Shown here: positions 1 through 8,440 of the stretch, in pieces
Numbering within the stretch: position 1 is the first letter of the stretch
Layout of the letters: every line of letters starts with the position of its first letter
Origin: Halomonas halophila
Lineage (GTDB): Bacteria; Pseudomonadota; Gammaproteobacteria; Pseudomonadales; Halomonadaceae
Reading direction: 5' to 3'
DNA: 64,000 nt
NCBI RefSeq assembly: GCF_030406665.1
Contig: NZ_CP129121.1
Coordinates: 2,976,001-3,040,000, forward strand
Notes under the pieces: model-generated
What the model saw: only the letters and a program-made list of their open reading frames with translations
The model's database searches: none
What the model was told of the DNA's origin: nothing
Position numbers and translations under genes: made by a program

Positions 1-63
1 TGTCGCCGGCTCGTTTTTTGCGTCCCTCGAAAACGGCCGCGAAGCCACTTGTCAACAAGGGGT

Positions 64-86
64 TTCCCCACAGTTCCTGTGGATAA
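64..86. promoter_or_regulatory. DnaA-box-like pair upstream of mnmC
   Basis: The 9-mer TGTGGATAA at 78-86 is an exact reverse complement of the DnaA box TTATCCACA. An inverted partner at 64-72 (TTCCCCACA) matches 7 of 9 positions. Together they form the palindrome CCACAG-TTC-CTGTGG at 68-82. The site could belong to the promoter of a gene to the left of the window. DnaA binding is inferred from the motif only. Confidence 0.4.
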
Positions 87-188
87 CATTGTTGAAACGC
101 CGCGGAGTCCTGGCGCCAGCCCGGTCGCAAAGGCGCCGCGGCGAAATCGATCATTTTTTGACCAGCCGATTCACGTCCGGAGCCGATC

Positions 189-2261
189 TTGACCGCCGCC
201 CCCGATCATCTGCCGCCGCTGGCCGGCCTGGAGAGCGCCCGCCTCGACTGGCGCCAGGACGACAGCGGCGAAAGCGCCCCCCACTCCAGCGCCTTCGACG
301 ACGTCTATTTCTCGCGCCACGACGGCCGCGCCGAGACCGAACACGTGTTCCTCGCCGCCAACCGCCTGCCCGAGCGCTTCCGCGACTGGCAGGCGCCGCG
401 CCCCTTCGTCATCGGCGAGACCGGCTTCGGCACCGGACTCAACATGCTCTGCGCCTGGGCCTGCTTCGACGCTCACGCCCCGGCCGGCGCCCGGCTGCAC
501 CTGGTCTCCACCGAGAAGTTTCCGCTCGCCCGCGACGACCTGGCCCGGGCGCTGGCGGCCTGGCCGGACCTGGCCGAGCGTGCCGCCGCGCTGGTGGCCC
601 AATGGCCGGAGCCGGTGGCCGGCGTGCATCGCCTGTGGCTCGACGAGCGCGTGACCCTGGACCTGCACTTCGGCGACACCACCGAGCGCCTGGCGCTGCT
701 CGACGGCGCCGTGGACGCCTGGTTCCTCGACGGCTTCGCGCCCTCCAAGAATCCCGAGATGTGGCACGACGCGCTGTTCGCCGCCATGGCCGCACGCTCG
801 CGCCCGGGCGCCACCTTCGCCACCTTCACCTGCGCCGGGGTGGTCAAGCGCGGCCTCAGGGCCGCCGGCTTCGCCTGGCGCAAGGTGCCGGGCTTCGGCC
901 GCAAGCGCGAGATGCTGGCCGGCGAGATCGAGACGCCCCCGGCGGACGAACGCCGCCGGTCCACGCCCTGGTTCACACCTCCCGCGGTACAAACAGCCCG
1001 CCGCGTGGCGGTGATCGGCGCCGGTCTGGCCGGCACCACCGTGGCCGCCGCCCTGGCCCGTCGCGGCGTGGCGGTGACGCTGATCGACCGCGACGAGCCC
1101 GGCGCCGGCGCCTCCGGCAACGCCCAGGGCGCGCTCTACGTGAAGCTCGCCGCCGACACCAACCCGCAGAGCCGCACCTACCTGGCCGGGCTGCTGTATG
1201 CCCGTCGCTGGCTCGAGGCGCTGGACCCGGAGCAGACGCTGTGGTCGCCCGGCGGCGTGCTGCAGATGGCCACCGGCGAACGCGAGGTGCGCCGCCAGGC
1301 CCGCTTCCTCACCAACCATCCGCTGCCGGCGAGCGTGGTGCGCGGCGTCGACGCCGAGGAAGCCGCCCGGCTCGCCGGACTCGACCTGCCCCTCGGCGGG
1401 CTCGGCTTGTCCCACGGCGGGCTCGACTACCCACTGGCCGGCTGGGTGCGTCCGGATGCGCTGTGCCGCCGGCTGGCGGCGAGCGACGGAGTGAGCGCTT
1501 ACCTGGGCGAGGTGCGCGAGCTCTCGCCTATCGCGGGGGAAAACGAGGAAGGCGGCTGGCGGCTGACGCTGTCAGGCGGCGACGACGCCAACCACGAAGT
1601 CGACACGCTCGAGGTCGATCAGGTGGTGATCGCCGCGGCCAGCGCCTCCAACGGCTTCGCCCAGACCTCCGCCCTGCCCCTGCAGCCGGTGCGCGGGCAG
1701 ATCTCGCGGCTGACGCTGCCGGAAGGCGCCCCCGCACCGGCGCGGGTGGTGTGCGCCGGCGGCTACGCCATGCCGCCGATCGACGGCACCCTGACCTTCG
1801 GCGCCAGCTTCGCCCCCAACGACGCCGACGCGACGACCCGCGAGGCCGATCACGCCTTCAACCTCGCGGAGCTCGAGCGCACCCTGCCCGGCTACGCCGC
1901 CGCACTGGCCGAGGCCGGCGCCGATCTCTCGCCGGAAGCGCTGGACGGGCGCGCCGCGGTGCGCGCCGCCAGCCCCGACAAGTCGCCCTATGCCGGCCCG
2001 GTGCCCGACGCCGAGGCCTGGCGTCACGACTATGCCGCCATGGCCAAGGACGCCACCCTGATCCCGGCGACGCCCGGCCGCCATCACCCGGGGCTGTGGA
2101 TCAGCGCCGCCCACGGCTCCCGCGGGCTCGCAAGCGCGCCCCTGTGCGCCGAGCTGATCGCTTCACGCATCTGCGACGAGCCGCTGCCGCTGGAGGCGCC
2201 GCTGGCCGACCATCTGCATCCCGGGCGGCGGGTGATCCGCGACCTGATTCGTGGTCGGTGA
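189..2261 (+). CDS. mnmC: Bifunctional tRNA mnm5s2U biosynthesis protein MnmC
   Basis: A 690-residue protein close to the usual length of about 670. MnmC finishes the wobble modification mnm5s2U34 of tRNA: the C-terminal FAD oxidoreductase removes the carboxymethyl group and the N-terminal SAM methyltransferase (MnmD) methylates the product. The N-terminal half shows the family motif DDVYFS near residue 33 and the SAM-binding ETGFGTGLN near residue 77, and DGFAP near residue 180. The FAD domain starts near residue 272 with VAVIGAGLAG. The start is TTG at 189, chosen because GGAG lies 6 nt upstream and because homology begins soon after it. The gene is single, facing the convergent emrB 27 bp away. 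Confidence 0.95.
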   Translation: MTAAPDHLPPLAGLESARLDWRQDDSGESAPHSSAFDDVYFSRHDGRAETEHVFLAANRLPERFRDWQAPRPFVIGETGFGTGLNMLCAWACFDAHAPAGARLHLVSTEKFPLARDDLARALAAWPDLAERAAALVAQWPEPVAGVHRLWLDERVTLDLHFGDTTERLALLDGAVDAWFLDGFAPSKNPEMWHDALFAAMAARSRPGATFATFTCAGVVKRGLRAAGFAWRKVPGFGRKREMLAGEIETPPADERRRSTPWFTPPAVQTARRVAVIGAGLAGTTVAAALARRGVAVTLIDRDEPGAGASGNAQGALYVKLAADTNPQSRTYLAGLLYARRWLEALDPEQTLWSPGGVLQMATGEREVRRQARFLTNHPLPASVVRGVDAEEAARLAGLDLPLGGLGLSHGGLDYPLAGWVRPDALCRRLAASDGVSAYLGEVRELSPIAGENEEGGWRLTLSGGDDANHEVDTLEVDQVVIAAASASNGFAQTSALPLQPVRGQISRLTLPEGAPAPARVVCAGGYAMPPIDGTLTFGASFAPNDADATTREADHAFNLAELERTLPGYAAALAEAGADLSPEALDGRAAVRAASPDKSPYAGPVPDAEAWRHDYAAMAKDATLIPATPGRHHPGLWISAAHGSRGLASAPLCAELIASRICDEPLPLEAPLADHLHPGRRVIRDLIRGR

Positions 2262-2288
2262 GCACTCACCTCCGTTGCGGGCACGGCC

Positions 2289-3839
2289 TCACGCCTCGAT
2301 CCGCCGTAGCAGGAACACCAGCGGCACGCTGAGCAGGTAGATCGCCCCCATCCACAGGAAGATGTCGTTGAAGGCCAGCACCTGGGCCTGCTCCATCACC
2401 CGCCGCGACAGCATGCCGAGGGCCGCCTGGTGGGCGTCGGGCACCGAGCCCGCGAGCATCGCCTCGTAGCGGGCGATCTCGGCGACCACCACCTCGCGAC
2501 CGGTGTCGATGGCCGGGATCAGCTGGTTCCAGTGAAAGTCCTCGCGCACGTCGCGTACGGTGTCGATCAGCGCCAGCCCGATGGCGCCGCCGAGGTTGCG
2601 CATCACGTTGAACAGCCCGCTGGCGTTGCCCACTTCGGCGGGCGGCAGGGTGCCGAGCGCGATGCGAGAGGCCGGGATGATGCACAGGATCAGCCCCATG
2701 CCGCGCACCACCTGGGGCAGGAAGAACTGCCAGAAGCCCGACTCCACGGTCAGGTTGGCGTTCATCATGGTGCCGATGCCGACCAGCAGCAGGCCGAGGA
2801 ACAGCAGCCCGCGCAGGTCGAGGTGGTTGGAGAGCTGGCCGGCCACCGGCGCGCACAGGAACATCGTCAGCCCGGTGACGAACATCACCTGGCCGATCTG
2901 CAGGCTCGAGAAGTGGCGCACGTAGCCGAAGAACAGCGGCATCAGATAGACCAGCCCGTAGAGCGCGATGCCGAGGATGAAGCCCATGCCGGCGCCGATG
3001 GCGAAGTTGCGGTTGGCGAAGGCACGCAGGTCGACGATCGGATGGTCGTGGCGCAGCGTGCGGGCGAAGAACCACACCCCGGCCGCGGCGCAGATCAGCG
3101 ACATGGCCAGGATCAGGTCGCTGGCCCACCAGTCGTCGCCCGGCCCCTCCTCGAGCACGAACTCCAGCGAGCCCAGAAACACCGCGATCAGCACCAGGCC
3201 GATCAGGTCCAGGCGCTTGGCCAGGGCGTGGTTGGCGCGGTCGATGTCGAGGAAGGTCCAGGCCGCCCAGCACACCAGCACGCCGGGCACCACGTTGGCC
3301 AAAAACAGCCAGTGCCAGCTCAGCGACTCGGTGACGAAGCCGCCCACCGTGGGTCCGACCGAGGGCGCCATGGTCACCACCATGCCGATCACCGCCTGCA
3401 CGCTGCCCATCACCCGGCGCGGGAAGATCGAGAAGCTCACCGCCTGGGTGATCGGGATCATCGCCCCGCCGGCGAAGCCCTGGATGGCGCGCAGCACGAT
3501 CAGCTGCTCGATGGAGCCGGCCAGCGCGCAGCCGAGGCTCGCCAGGGTGAAGCCGGCGCAGGAGAGCGTGAAGGCGACCCGGGTCGAGAGAATGCGCATC
3601 AGCAGGCCCGACAGCGGGATCATCACGATCTCGGCGATCAGGTAGGACGTCTGCACCCAGGAGATCTGGTCCTCGCTGGCCGAGAGCCCCGACTGGATCT
3701 CGTTGAGCGAGCTGGCGACGATCTGGATGTCGAGGATCGCCATGAACATGCCGAACACCGCAGCGATGAAGCCGATCCGCTGCGGCCAGGGCGGCATGTC
3801 ATCGGGGCGCGCTTCGGCGCCGGCCGCCACCTCGCTCAC
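2289..3839 (-). CDS. emrB: MFS multidrug efflux permease, DHA2/EmrB family
   Basis: A 516-residue inner-membrane proton antiporter of the 14-helix DHA2 family. EmrB exports hydrophobic toxicants through EmrA and a TolC-type outer-membrane channel. The first helix carries the family pattern AVFGMFMAILDIQIV near residue 30, followed by the QISWVQTSYLIAE segment. The rest is a run of hydrophobic segments with short polar loops. It overlaps the end of emrA by 4 bp (ATGA), so the two are translationally coupled. No TolC gene is in the window. The substrate cannot be read from sequence. Confidence 0.9.
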   Translation of the reverse strand: MSEVAAGAEARPDDMPPWPQRIGFIAAVFGMFMAILDIQIVASSLNEIQSGLSASEDQISWVQTSYLIAEIVMIPLSGLLMRILSTRVAFTLSCAGFTLASLGCALAGSIEQLIVLRAIQGFAGGAMIPITQAVSFSIFPRRVMGSVQAVIGMVVTMAPSVGPTVGGFVTESLSWHWLFLANVVPGVLVCWAAWTFLDIDRANHALAKRLDLIGLVLIAVFLGSLEFVLEEGPGDDWWASDLILAMSLICAAAGVWFFARTLRHDHPIVDLRAFANRNFAIGAGMGFILGIALYGLVYLMPLFFGYVRHFSSLQIGQVMFVTGLTMFLCAPVAGQLSNHLDLRGLLFLGLLLVGIGTMMNANLTVESGFWQFFLPQVVRGMGLILCIIPASRIALGTLPPAEVGNASGLFNVMRNLGGAIGLALIDTVRDVREDFHWNQLIPAIDTGREVVVAEIARYEAMLAGSVPDAHQAALGMLSRRVMEQAQVLAFNDIFLWMGAIYLLSVPLVFLLRRIEA

Positions 3840-5014
3840 GAGCCGCTCCCGGCCTCGGCCACCTCGCTGGCATCGGCGACGCGCGGTTCGCGTTCAGTCC
3901 CCCGGGCAGGCTCGGGATCGAGGTCACGGGTATCGACGCCGGGCACCGCCGAGAGGCCGGCGCGCAGCCGCGGCAGCGCGTCCTCGGGGCCGACGACGCG
4001 AATCTTCACCGGCACCCGCTGGACGATCTTGTTGAAGTTGCCGGTGGCGTTGTCCTGGGGCAGCAGGCTGAACTCGGTGCCGGTGGCCGGCGCCAGGCTG
4101 TCGACCACGCCCTCGAAGGTCACGTCGGGATAGGCGTCGAGGCTCACCTCGACCGGCTGGCCGACGCGCATTCGCTCGAGCTGGGTCTCCTTGAAGTTGG
4201 CGATCACGTAGGCCGACTCGATCGGCACCAGCTGCATCAGCGTCAGCGATGGCTGCGCCAGGGTGCCGGCCTCCACGGTGAGGTTGCCGACCACGCCGGC
4301 ACGGGGCGCGCGCAGGCGGGTCTTGTCGAGCTGATGGCGGGCATAGGCGAGATCCGCGGCCGCGGCGTCGCGGTTGGCCTCGGCCTGGCCGACCTCGGAT
4401 TCCGCCACCGCCAGCTGGCGACGCGCCGACACCAGCGCCGCTTCGCTCTCGGCGAGATTGGCCCGGGCGACGCGCAGCGCGGCCTGGTCGTCCTCGCGCT
4501 GCTGGCGGGAGCCGTACTGGCTGGCCGCCAGCGACGAGGAGCGCTCGAGGTGCTGGCGGGCCTGGTCGACGTCGGCCTGGGCCGCGTCGCGCTGCGCCCG
4601 GGCCTGATCGATGGAGGCCTGCTGCAGTGCCACCCGACGACGCGCCTGGGTCAGCGACGCCACCGCCACGGCCTGTTGGGCCTCGGCCTGCTGCACCCGA
4701 TCCCGATGGCTCTCGTCGTCCAGGCGCACCAGCAGATCGCCCCGCTCGACGTGCTGGTTGTCGTCCACCAGCACCTCGGCGACCCGCGCCGAGAGCTCGG
4801 CGCGCACCGCCACGCTGTCGGTGCGCACGTAGGCGTTATCGGTCTCCTCGACGAAGCGCCCGACCTGCCACCAGCCGATCGCCCACCAGATCAGCGCCGC
4901 CAGCGCGACGAGCGTCACCAGCCCGGCCACGACCCGCCCCCGCGAGCGGCGTGCGCCACCGCCCTCGCCGACTGTCTCGCCGGCGTTCGCGACCTGCTTG
5001 TCCTCGGCTGCCAT
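3836..5014 (-). CDS. emrA: HlyD-family periplasmic adaptor, EmrA-like
   Basis: A 392-residue membrane fusion protein linking EmrB to an outer-membrane channel. It has a short cytoplasmic tail, one membrane anchor around residues 30-50 (VVAGLVTLVALAALIWWAIG), a lipoyl/biotinyl-like half (ELSARVAEVLVDDNQHVERG near 92), a long alpha-helical hairpin rich in Q, A and R (about residues 115-230), and a second lipoyl half with LRAPRAGVVGNL. The C-terminus is a low-complexity acidic/Arg tail after about residue 365. AGGAG sits 5 nt before the ATG. It is the first gene of the emrAB pair and is divergent from tetR. Confidence 0.9.
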   Translation of the reverse strand: MAAEDKQVANAGETVGEGGGARRSRGRVVAGLVTLVALAALIWWAIGWWQVGRFVEETDNAYVRTDSVAVRAELSARVAEVLVDDNQHVERGDLLVRLDDESHRDRVQQAEAQQAVAVASLTQARRRVALQQASIDQARAQRDAAQADVDQARQHLERSSSLAASQYGSRQQREDDQAALRVARANLAESEAALVSARRQLAVAESEVGQAEANRDAAAADLAYARHQLDKTRLRAPRAGVVGNLTVEAGTLAQPSLTLMQLVPIESAYVIANFKETQLERMRVGQPVEVSLDAYPDVTFEGVVDSLAPATGTEFSLLPQDNATGNFNKIVQRVPVKIRVVGPEDALPRLRAGLSAVPGVDTRDLDPEPARGTEREPRVADASEVAEAGSGS

Positions 5015-5044
5015 GACGTCTCCTGATCGGTGGGCAAATCACAA

Positions 5045-5062
5045 GTGTAATGAATGCTACAC
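5045..5062. promoter_or_regulatory. Inverted repeat, candidate TetR operator
   Basis: GTGTA (5045-5049) and TACAC (5058-5062) form an inverted repeat with an 8-nt spacer in the 125-bp gap between emrA and tetR. TetR-family repressors usually bind such palindromes between themselves and a divergent efflux operon. The binding is inference. Confidence 0.4.
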
Positions 5063-5139
5063 TACATGACCACCAGCGCCGCGCATCACGGCTGCGATAC
5101 AATGCGCCCGTCTCTCCGCCACTCGTCCCAGGAGTCACG

Positions 5140-5778
5140 ATGTCCCGCCACGCTCCCGACAGCGCCGACACCCCCCTCACGCCACGCGGCGTGGCCCGCC
5201 GCGAACGGCTGCTCGACGCCGCCCGCGACGTCTTCCTCGAGCAGGGCTATGCGGCGGCCAGCGTCAACGAGGTGGTGGCGCGGGCCGGCGGCTCGCTGGC
5301 CACGCTGTACAAGCAGTTCGGCAACAAGGAGGGGCTATTCACCGCGGCCATGGAGCGCCACATCGCCACCGCCTGGGAGGTGCTGGAGGCCGGTCAGCGC
5401 GACCGTCAGGCCCCGGAAGAGGTGCTGTTCGAGCTCGGACGACGCATGCTGGCGCTGGTGCTGCAGCCGGGCGTGATCCGCCTGGTGCGGGGGCTGGCCT
5501 TCGAGGCCGAACGGGTGCCCGAGCTCGGCGAGCTGTTCCTGACCCGCGGCCCCGACCGCACCCGGGCGGCGCTGGCCGACTATCTCGCCGACCAGGCCGC
5601 GCGCGGCCGCCTGACCCTCGAGGACCCGCGCGAGGCGGCCGGCCTGTTCATGGGCATGCTGCTCGGCGAGTGGCACTTCGACGCCCTGCTCGGCCGGCCG
5701 ATGGAATGGGACGCGGCGCAGTGCGAGGCCCGCGCGCGCCGCTGCACGGAGGTCTTCCTGAGCGGGACCTCGGCCTGA
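5140..5778 (+). CDS. TetR/AcrR-family transcriptional repressor
   Basis: A 212-residue regulator. The N-terminal helix-turn-helix is clear: ERLLDAARDVFLEQGYAAAS then VNEVVARAGGSLATLYKQFG and NKEGLF. The C-terminal ligand-binding domain is typical of the family. The start at 5140 is preferred over an upstream in-frame ATG at 5050 because AGGAG lies 5 nt upstream at 5130-5134 and the extra residues would cross the operator-like palindrome. Divergent placement next to emrAB suggests it represses that operon and itself. It ends 4 bp from the convergent response regulator gene. Confidence 0.88.
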   Translation: MSRHAPDSADTPLTPRGVARRERLLDAARDVFLEQGYAAASVNEVVARAGGSLATLYKQFGNKEGLFTAAMERHIATAWEVLEAGQRDRQAPEEVLFELGRRMLALVLQPGVIRLVRGLAFEAERVPELGELFLTRGPDRTRAALADYLADQAARGRLTLEDPREAAGLFMGMLLGEWHFDALLGRPMEWDAAQCEARARRCTEVFLSGTSA

Positions 5779-5794
5779 GCCGTCAGGCCGAGGT
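5767..5794. terminator. Bidirectional hairpin spanning two stop codons
   Basis: A perfect 12-bp stem (5767-5778 with 5783-5794) and a 4-nt loop. It contains the stop codon of tetR on the plus strand and that of the response regulator on the minus strand. No strong U-tract follows on either strand, so it may act as a mutual transcription barrier or an mRNA end stabiliser. Confidence 0.5.
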
Positions 5795-6502
5795 GGCCAG
5801 CGCCTGCAGCGCGCCCCGGTCGAGGCAGCGATAGGTGAAGGAGGGGCGGCCCACCTGGCCGTAGTGGAAGGACTCGTCGAGCAGCTCGACCTCGGCCAGA
5901 TACTTCAGGTACTTGCGCACCGAGACCCGCGACATGGCGGTGGCGGGCAGCAGCGCCTCGGTGCCGAAGGCCTCGTCGTCCAGGGCCAGGATCGCCGCGG
6001 CCACCCGGGCCAGGGTCGGCAGGGTCAGGCCCTTGGGCAGATCGCCCGGGCGGCGCGGGCTGGCCGGCGCGGTGGGCTGGAACAGCCGGTCGATGTCGCG
6101 CTGGGCCACTTCGCCCGGCAGCTCGTCCAGGGCGTCGCGGGCCCGGCGGCAGGCCAGCACGGCGTCGCGGAAGCGCTCGAAGGCGAACGGCTTGACCAGG
6201 TAGTCGCTGACGCCCAGCCGCCACGCCTCGCGCACCGTGTCGAGCTCCGAGGCGGCGGTGATCAGCACCACGCCCACGTCGCGGCCGCTGCGCTGGAGGT
6301 AGCGCGCCACCTCCAGCCCGCTGCGGTTGCGCAGATAGACGTCGAGCAGCACCAGGTCGACGTCTTCGCGCTCGAGCACCTCCAGCGCCGCCGGCACGCT
6401 TTCGCACTGGGCGACCAGCCGCATGTCGTCCAGCCGATTGAGATACTCGACGTTGAGGCGCATGACCATGGGGTCATCCTCGACGATCAGTACGCGCATC
6501 AT
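5783..6502 (-). CDS. Response regulator, CitB/DcuR family
   Basis: A 239-residue two-component regulator. The receiver domain occupies residues 1-120, with acidic pocket E8-D9-D10, phospho-acceptor D54 (LVLLDVYL), T82 and K104 (LVKPFAF). The C-terminal part carries a helix-turn-helix (LLPATAMSRVSVRKYLKYL, about residues 190-210) of the CitB/DcuR type. It lies 30 nt downstream of its kinase in the same operon. The likely target is the divergent 2-hydroxycarboxylate transporter at 8441. Whether the signal is citrate, malate or another dicarboxylate cannot be decided here. Confidence 0.88.
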   Translation of the reverse strand: MMRVLIVEDDPMVMRLNVEYLNRLDDMRLVAQCESVPAALEVLEREDVDLVLLDVYLRNRSGLEVARYLQRSGRDVGVVLITAASELDTVREAWRLGVSDYLVKPFAFERFRDAVLACRRARDALDELPGEVAQRDIDRLFQPTAPASPRRPGDLPKGLTLPTLARVAAAILALDDEAFGTEALLPATAMSRVSVRKYLKYLAEVELLDESFHYGQVGRPSFTYRCLDRGALQALATSA

Positions 6503-6532
6503 GTTTCTCCTCGTCGCCCTCGGGCAGGGTTC

Positions 6533-8170
6533 TCAAACGTCATCGTCGGTATCCGGCGCGCGGGGCAGCTCGACCTCGAACAGGGTGCCCCTGCCCGCCT
6601 CGCTGTAGACCGCCACGCGGCCGCCGCAGGCGTCGATCCGCTCGCGCACCGCGGCGAGCCCCAGGCCGCGCCGCTCGCCCTTGGTGGACACGCCGGCCTC
6701 GAACAGCCGCTCGCGGATGCTCGGGTCGATGCCGCCGCCGGTGTCCTGCACCTGCAGCAGCAGCAGCGCCGCGTCCGCCTCCACGGTCAACATCACCCGC
6801 CGCTCGTCGCGTCCCTCGACCGCATCGAAGGCGTTCTCCAGCAGGTTGCCGAGCACCGTGACCAGGACGTGGACCAGCGTCGCCTCGCCGAGCTCGGGCA
6901 TCGGCGTCTCGAGACGTACCTCGAATTCCACCCCGCGCTCCCGGGCCTCGCTGCGCTTGCCGAGCAGGAAGCCGGCCAGCACCGGATCGGCCACGCCTTC
7001 CACCACGGCCATGCCCGGCGCCAGGCGATGGTCGGCCAGCTCGTCCAGGTAGCCGCGCAGGCTATCGAGATCGCCCATCTGCGCCAAGCCCGACATGACG
7101 TGGCGCTGGTTCTTGAACTCGTGAGTGGCGGCGCGCAGCGCCTCGGCGTAGCGGCTGACCCCGGTGAGCTGCTCGGCCAGGGCGTTGACCTCGCTCTTGT
7201 CGCGGAAGGTGGCGATGGCACCGATCGTCCGCCCGCGATGGCGGATCGGCCGCCGATTGGCGAGCACCACCCGGCCGTCGAGGTTGAGATCGATCTCGCG
7301 ATCGAGCTCGCGCCCCCCCTCACCGCCTTCGCCGCCGCTCAGCAGCTCGGGGAGGCCGCTGTGCGGCAGACAGTCGGCCACCGCCGTTCCCACCGCCGGC
7401 TCCCCCAGCCCGGCCTCGGCCAGCATCCGGCGGGCAGCCGGATTGACCAGGGTGACACGCGCCTGGCGATCCACCGCCAGGATGCCCTCGTGGACCGAGG
7501 CCAGCATCGCCTGGCGCTCCTCGACCAGCCGCGCGATCTGGTGCGGCTCGAGGCCCAGCAGCACGCGCTTGATGGCCTGGGCCAGCCCCCGGGCGCCCAG
7601 CCCGCCGACGATCATCAGCGCCAGCACGCCGAGCATCACGTCACGCCGGTTGTCGGCCAGCAGCGGGGCCAGCGATGACAGGGTGACGCCCACCGAGACC
7701 GCGCCGACCACCTCGCCGTCGCCGGCCGTCACCGGGGCAAAGCCGCGGATGCTGGTCCCCAGGGTGCCCTCGGCCCGGGAGTGATAGGTCTCGCCGGCCA
7801 GCGCACGACCCTCGTCCCCGCCCTGGAAGTGCCGGCCGATGCGCTCGGGGTCCGGGTGGGTCAGGCGGATCGCACCGGCATCCATCACCACGATGAAGTC
7901 GACGCCGAGCGCGCGCCTCAGGCCGTCGATGCGTGCCTGGAGGGCGCCATCGTCGACGGGCGCCTCGATGCGTCCCTGGAGCGCCGCCTGCACCTCCGGA
8001 TCGGCGGCGAGCGTCTGCGCCAGATCGGTGACCCGCGTGGCCTGATCCTCCTCCAGGGTCGCGCGCAGCTGGGCGGTGAACAGCCACAGCGCCAGACCCA
8101 GCGAGAGCACCACCATCACCGCGACCAGCAGCGAGATCCAGGTGTTCAGACGCAGGCGAGGACGGGGCAT
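6533..8170 (-). CDS. Sensor histidine kinase, DcuS/CitA family
   Basis: A 545-residue membrane sensor. It has a membrane helix at about 11-33, a periplasmic PAS-like (PASp) domain at 40-175, a second helix at 178-197, a cytoplasmic PAS at 215-325, and a kinase core. Within PASp, R102, H105 and R142 lie where DcuS and CitA bind carboxylates. The phospho-acceptor is H350 (ATHEFKNQRH), the N box is GNLLENAFDA near 441, and the G boxes are DTGGG at 476 and RGLGLAAVRE near 501. The start at 8170 has GGAG 7 nt upstream; an upstream in-frame ATG at 8278 would add 36 residues that do not fit the family. It is the first gene of the kinase-regulator operon. Confidence 0.9.
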   Translation of the reverse strand: MPRPRLRLNTWISLLVAVMVVLSLGLALWLFTAQLRATLEEDQATRVTDLAQTLAADPEVQAALQGRIEAPVDDGALQARIDGLRRALGVDFIVVMDAGAIRLTHPDPERIGRHFQGGDEGRALAGETYHSRAEGTLGTSIRGFAPVTAGDGEVVGAVSVGVTLSSLAPLLADNRRDVMLGVLALMIVGGLGARGLAQAIKRVLLGLEPHQIARLVEERQAMLASVHEGILAVDRQARVTLVNPAARRMLAEAGLGEPAVGTAVADCLPHSGLPELLSGGEGGEGGRELDREIDLNLDGRVVLANRRPIRHRGRTIGAIATFRDKSEVNALAEQLTGVSRYAEALRAATHEFKNQRHVMSGLAQMGDLDSLRGYLDELADHRLAPGMAVVEGVADPVLAGFLLGKRSEARERGVEFEVRLETPMPELGEATLVHVLVTVLGNLLENAFDAVEGRDERRVMLTVEADAALLLLQVQDTGGGIDPSIRERLFEAGVSTKGERRGLGLAAVRERIDACGGRVAVYSEAGRGTLFEVELPRAPDTDDDV

Positions 8171-8311
8171 GGGGAGACTCCGGTGGGTGCGATCGTAGGG
8201 GATTGTCGGCCGGAATTCGACCTTGGTGGCATTCCCCACATGGTGACGGTGTGCCGTCAAGAACGCCGATATTTTCAATAGTTTCAGAACGCTTTAACAA
8301 CTTGCGCAATC

Positions 8312-8339
8312 TTGGCGCCAGAGATGGCGGGCCTATGCT
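8312..8339 (+). promoter_or_regulatory. Candidate promoter of the carboxylate transporter
   Basis: TTGGCG (8312-8317) and TATGCT (8334-8339) are separated by 16 bp in the 270-bp divergent gap between the sensor kinase and the transporter. The match to sigma-70 is moderate. No clear regulator repeat was identified in the gap. Confidence 0.35.
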
Positions 8340-8440
8340 CGTCGCCAGCCCTGCGCCCTGGCGGCCAAGCCGCCAGGGCGAGTTTCGAACAACGATGTCC
8401 CGCGCGACTCGCGCGAGGCCGATCCCCAAGGAGCGCTCCC

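Noticed and set aside
8171..8440. Sigma-54 promoter for the carboxylate transporter
   Set aside because: No GG-N10-GC element of the TGGCAC-N5-TTGC type could be found in the gap.
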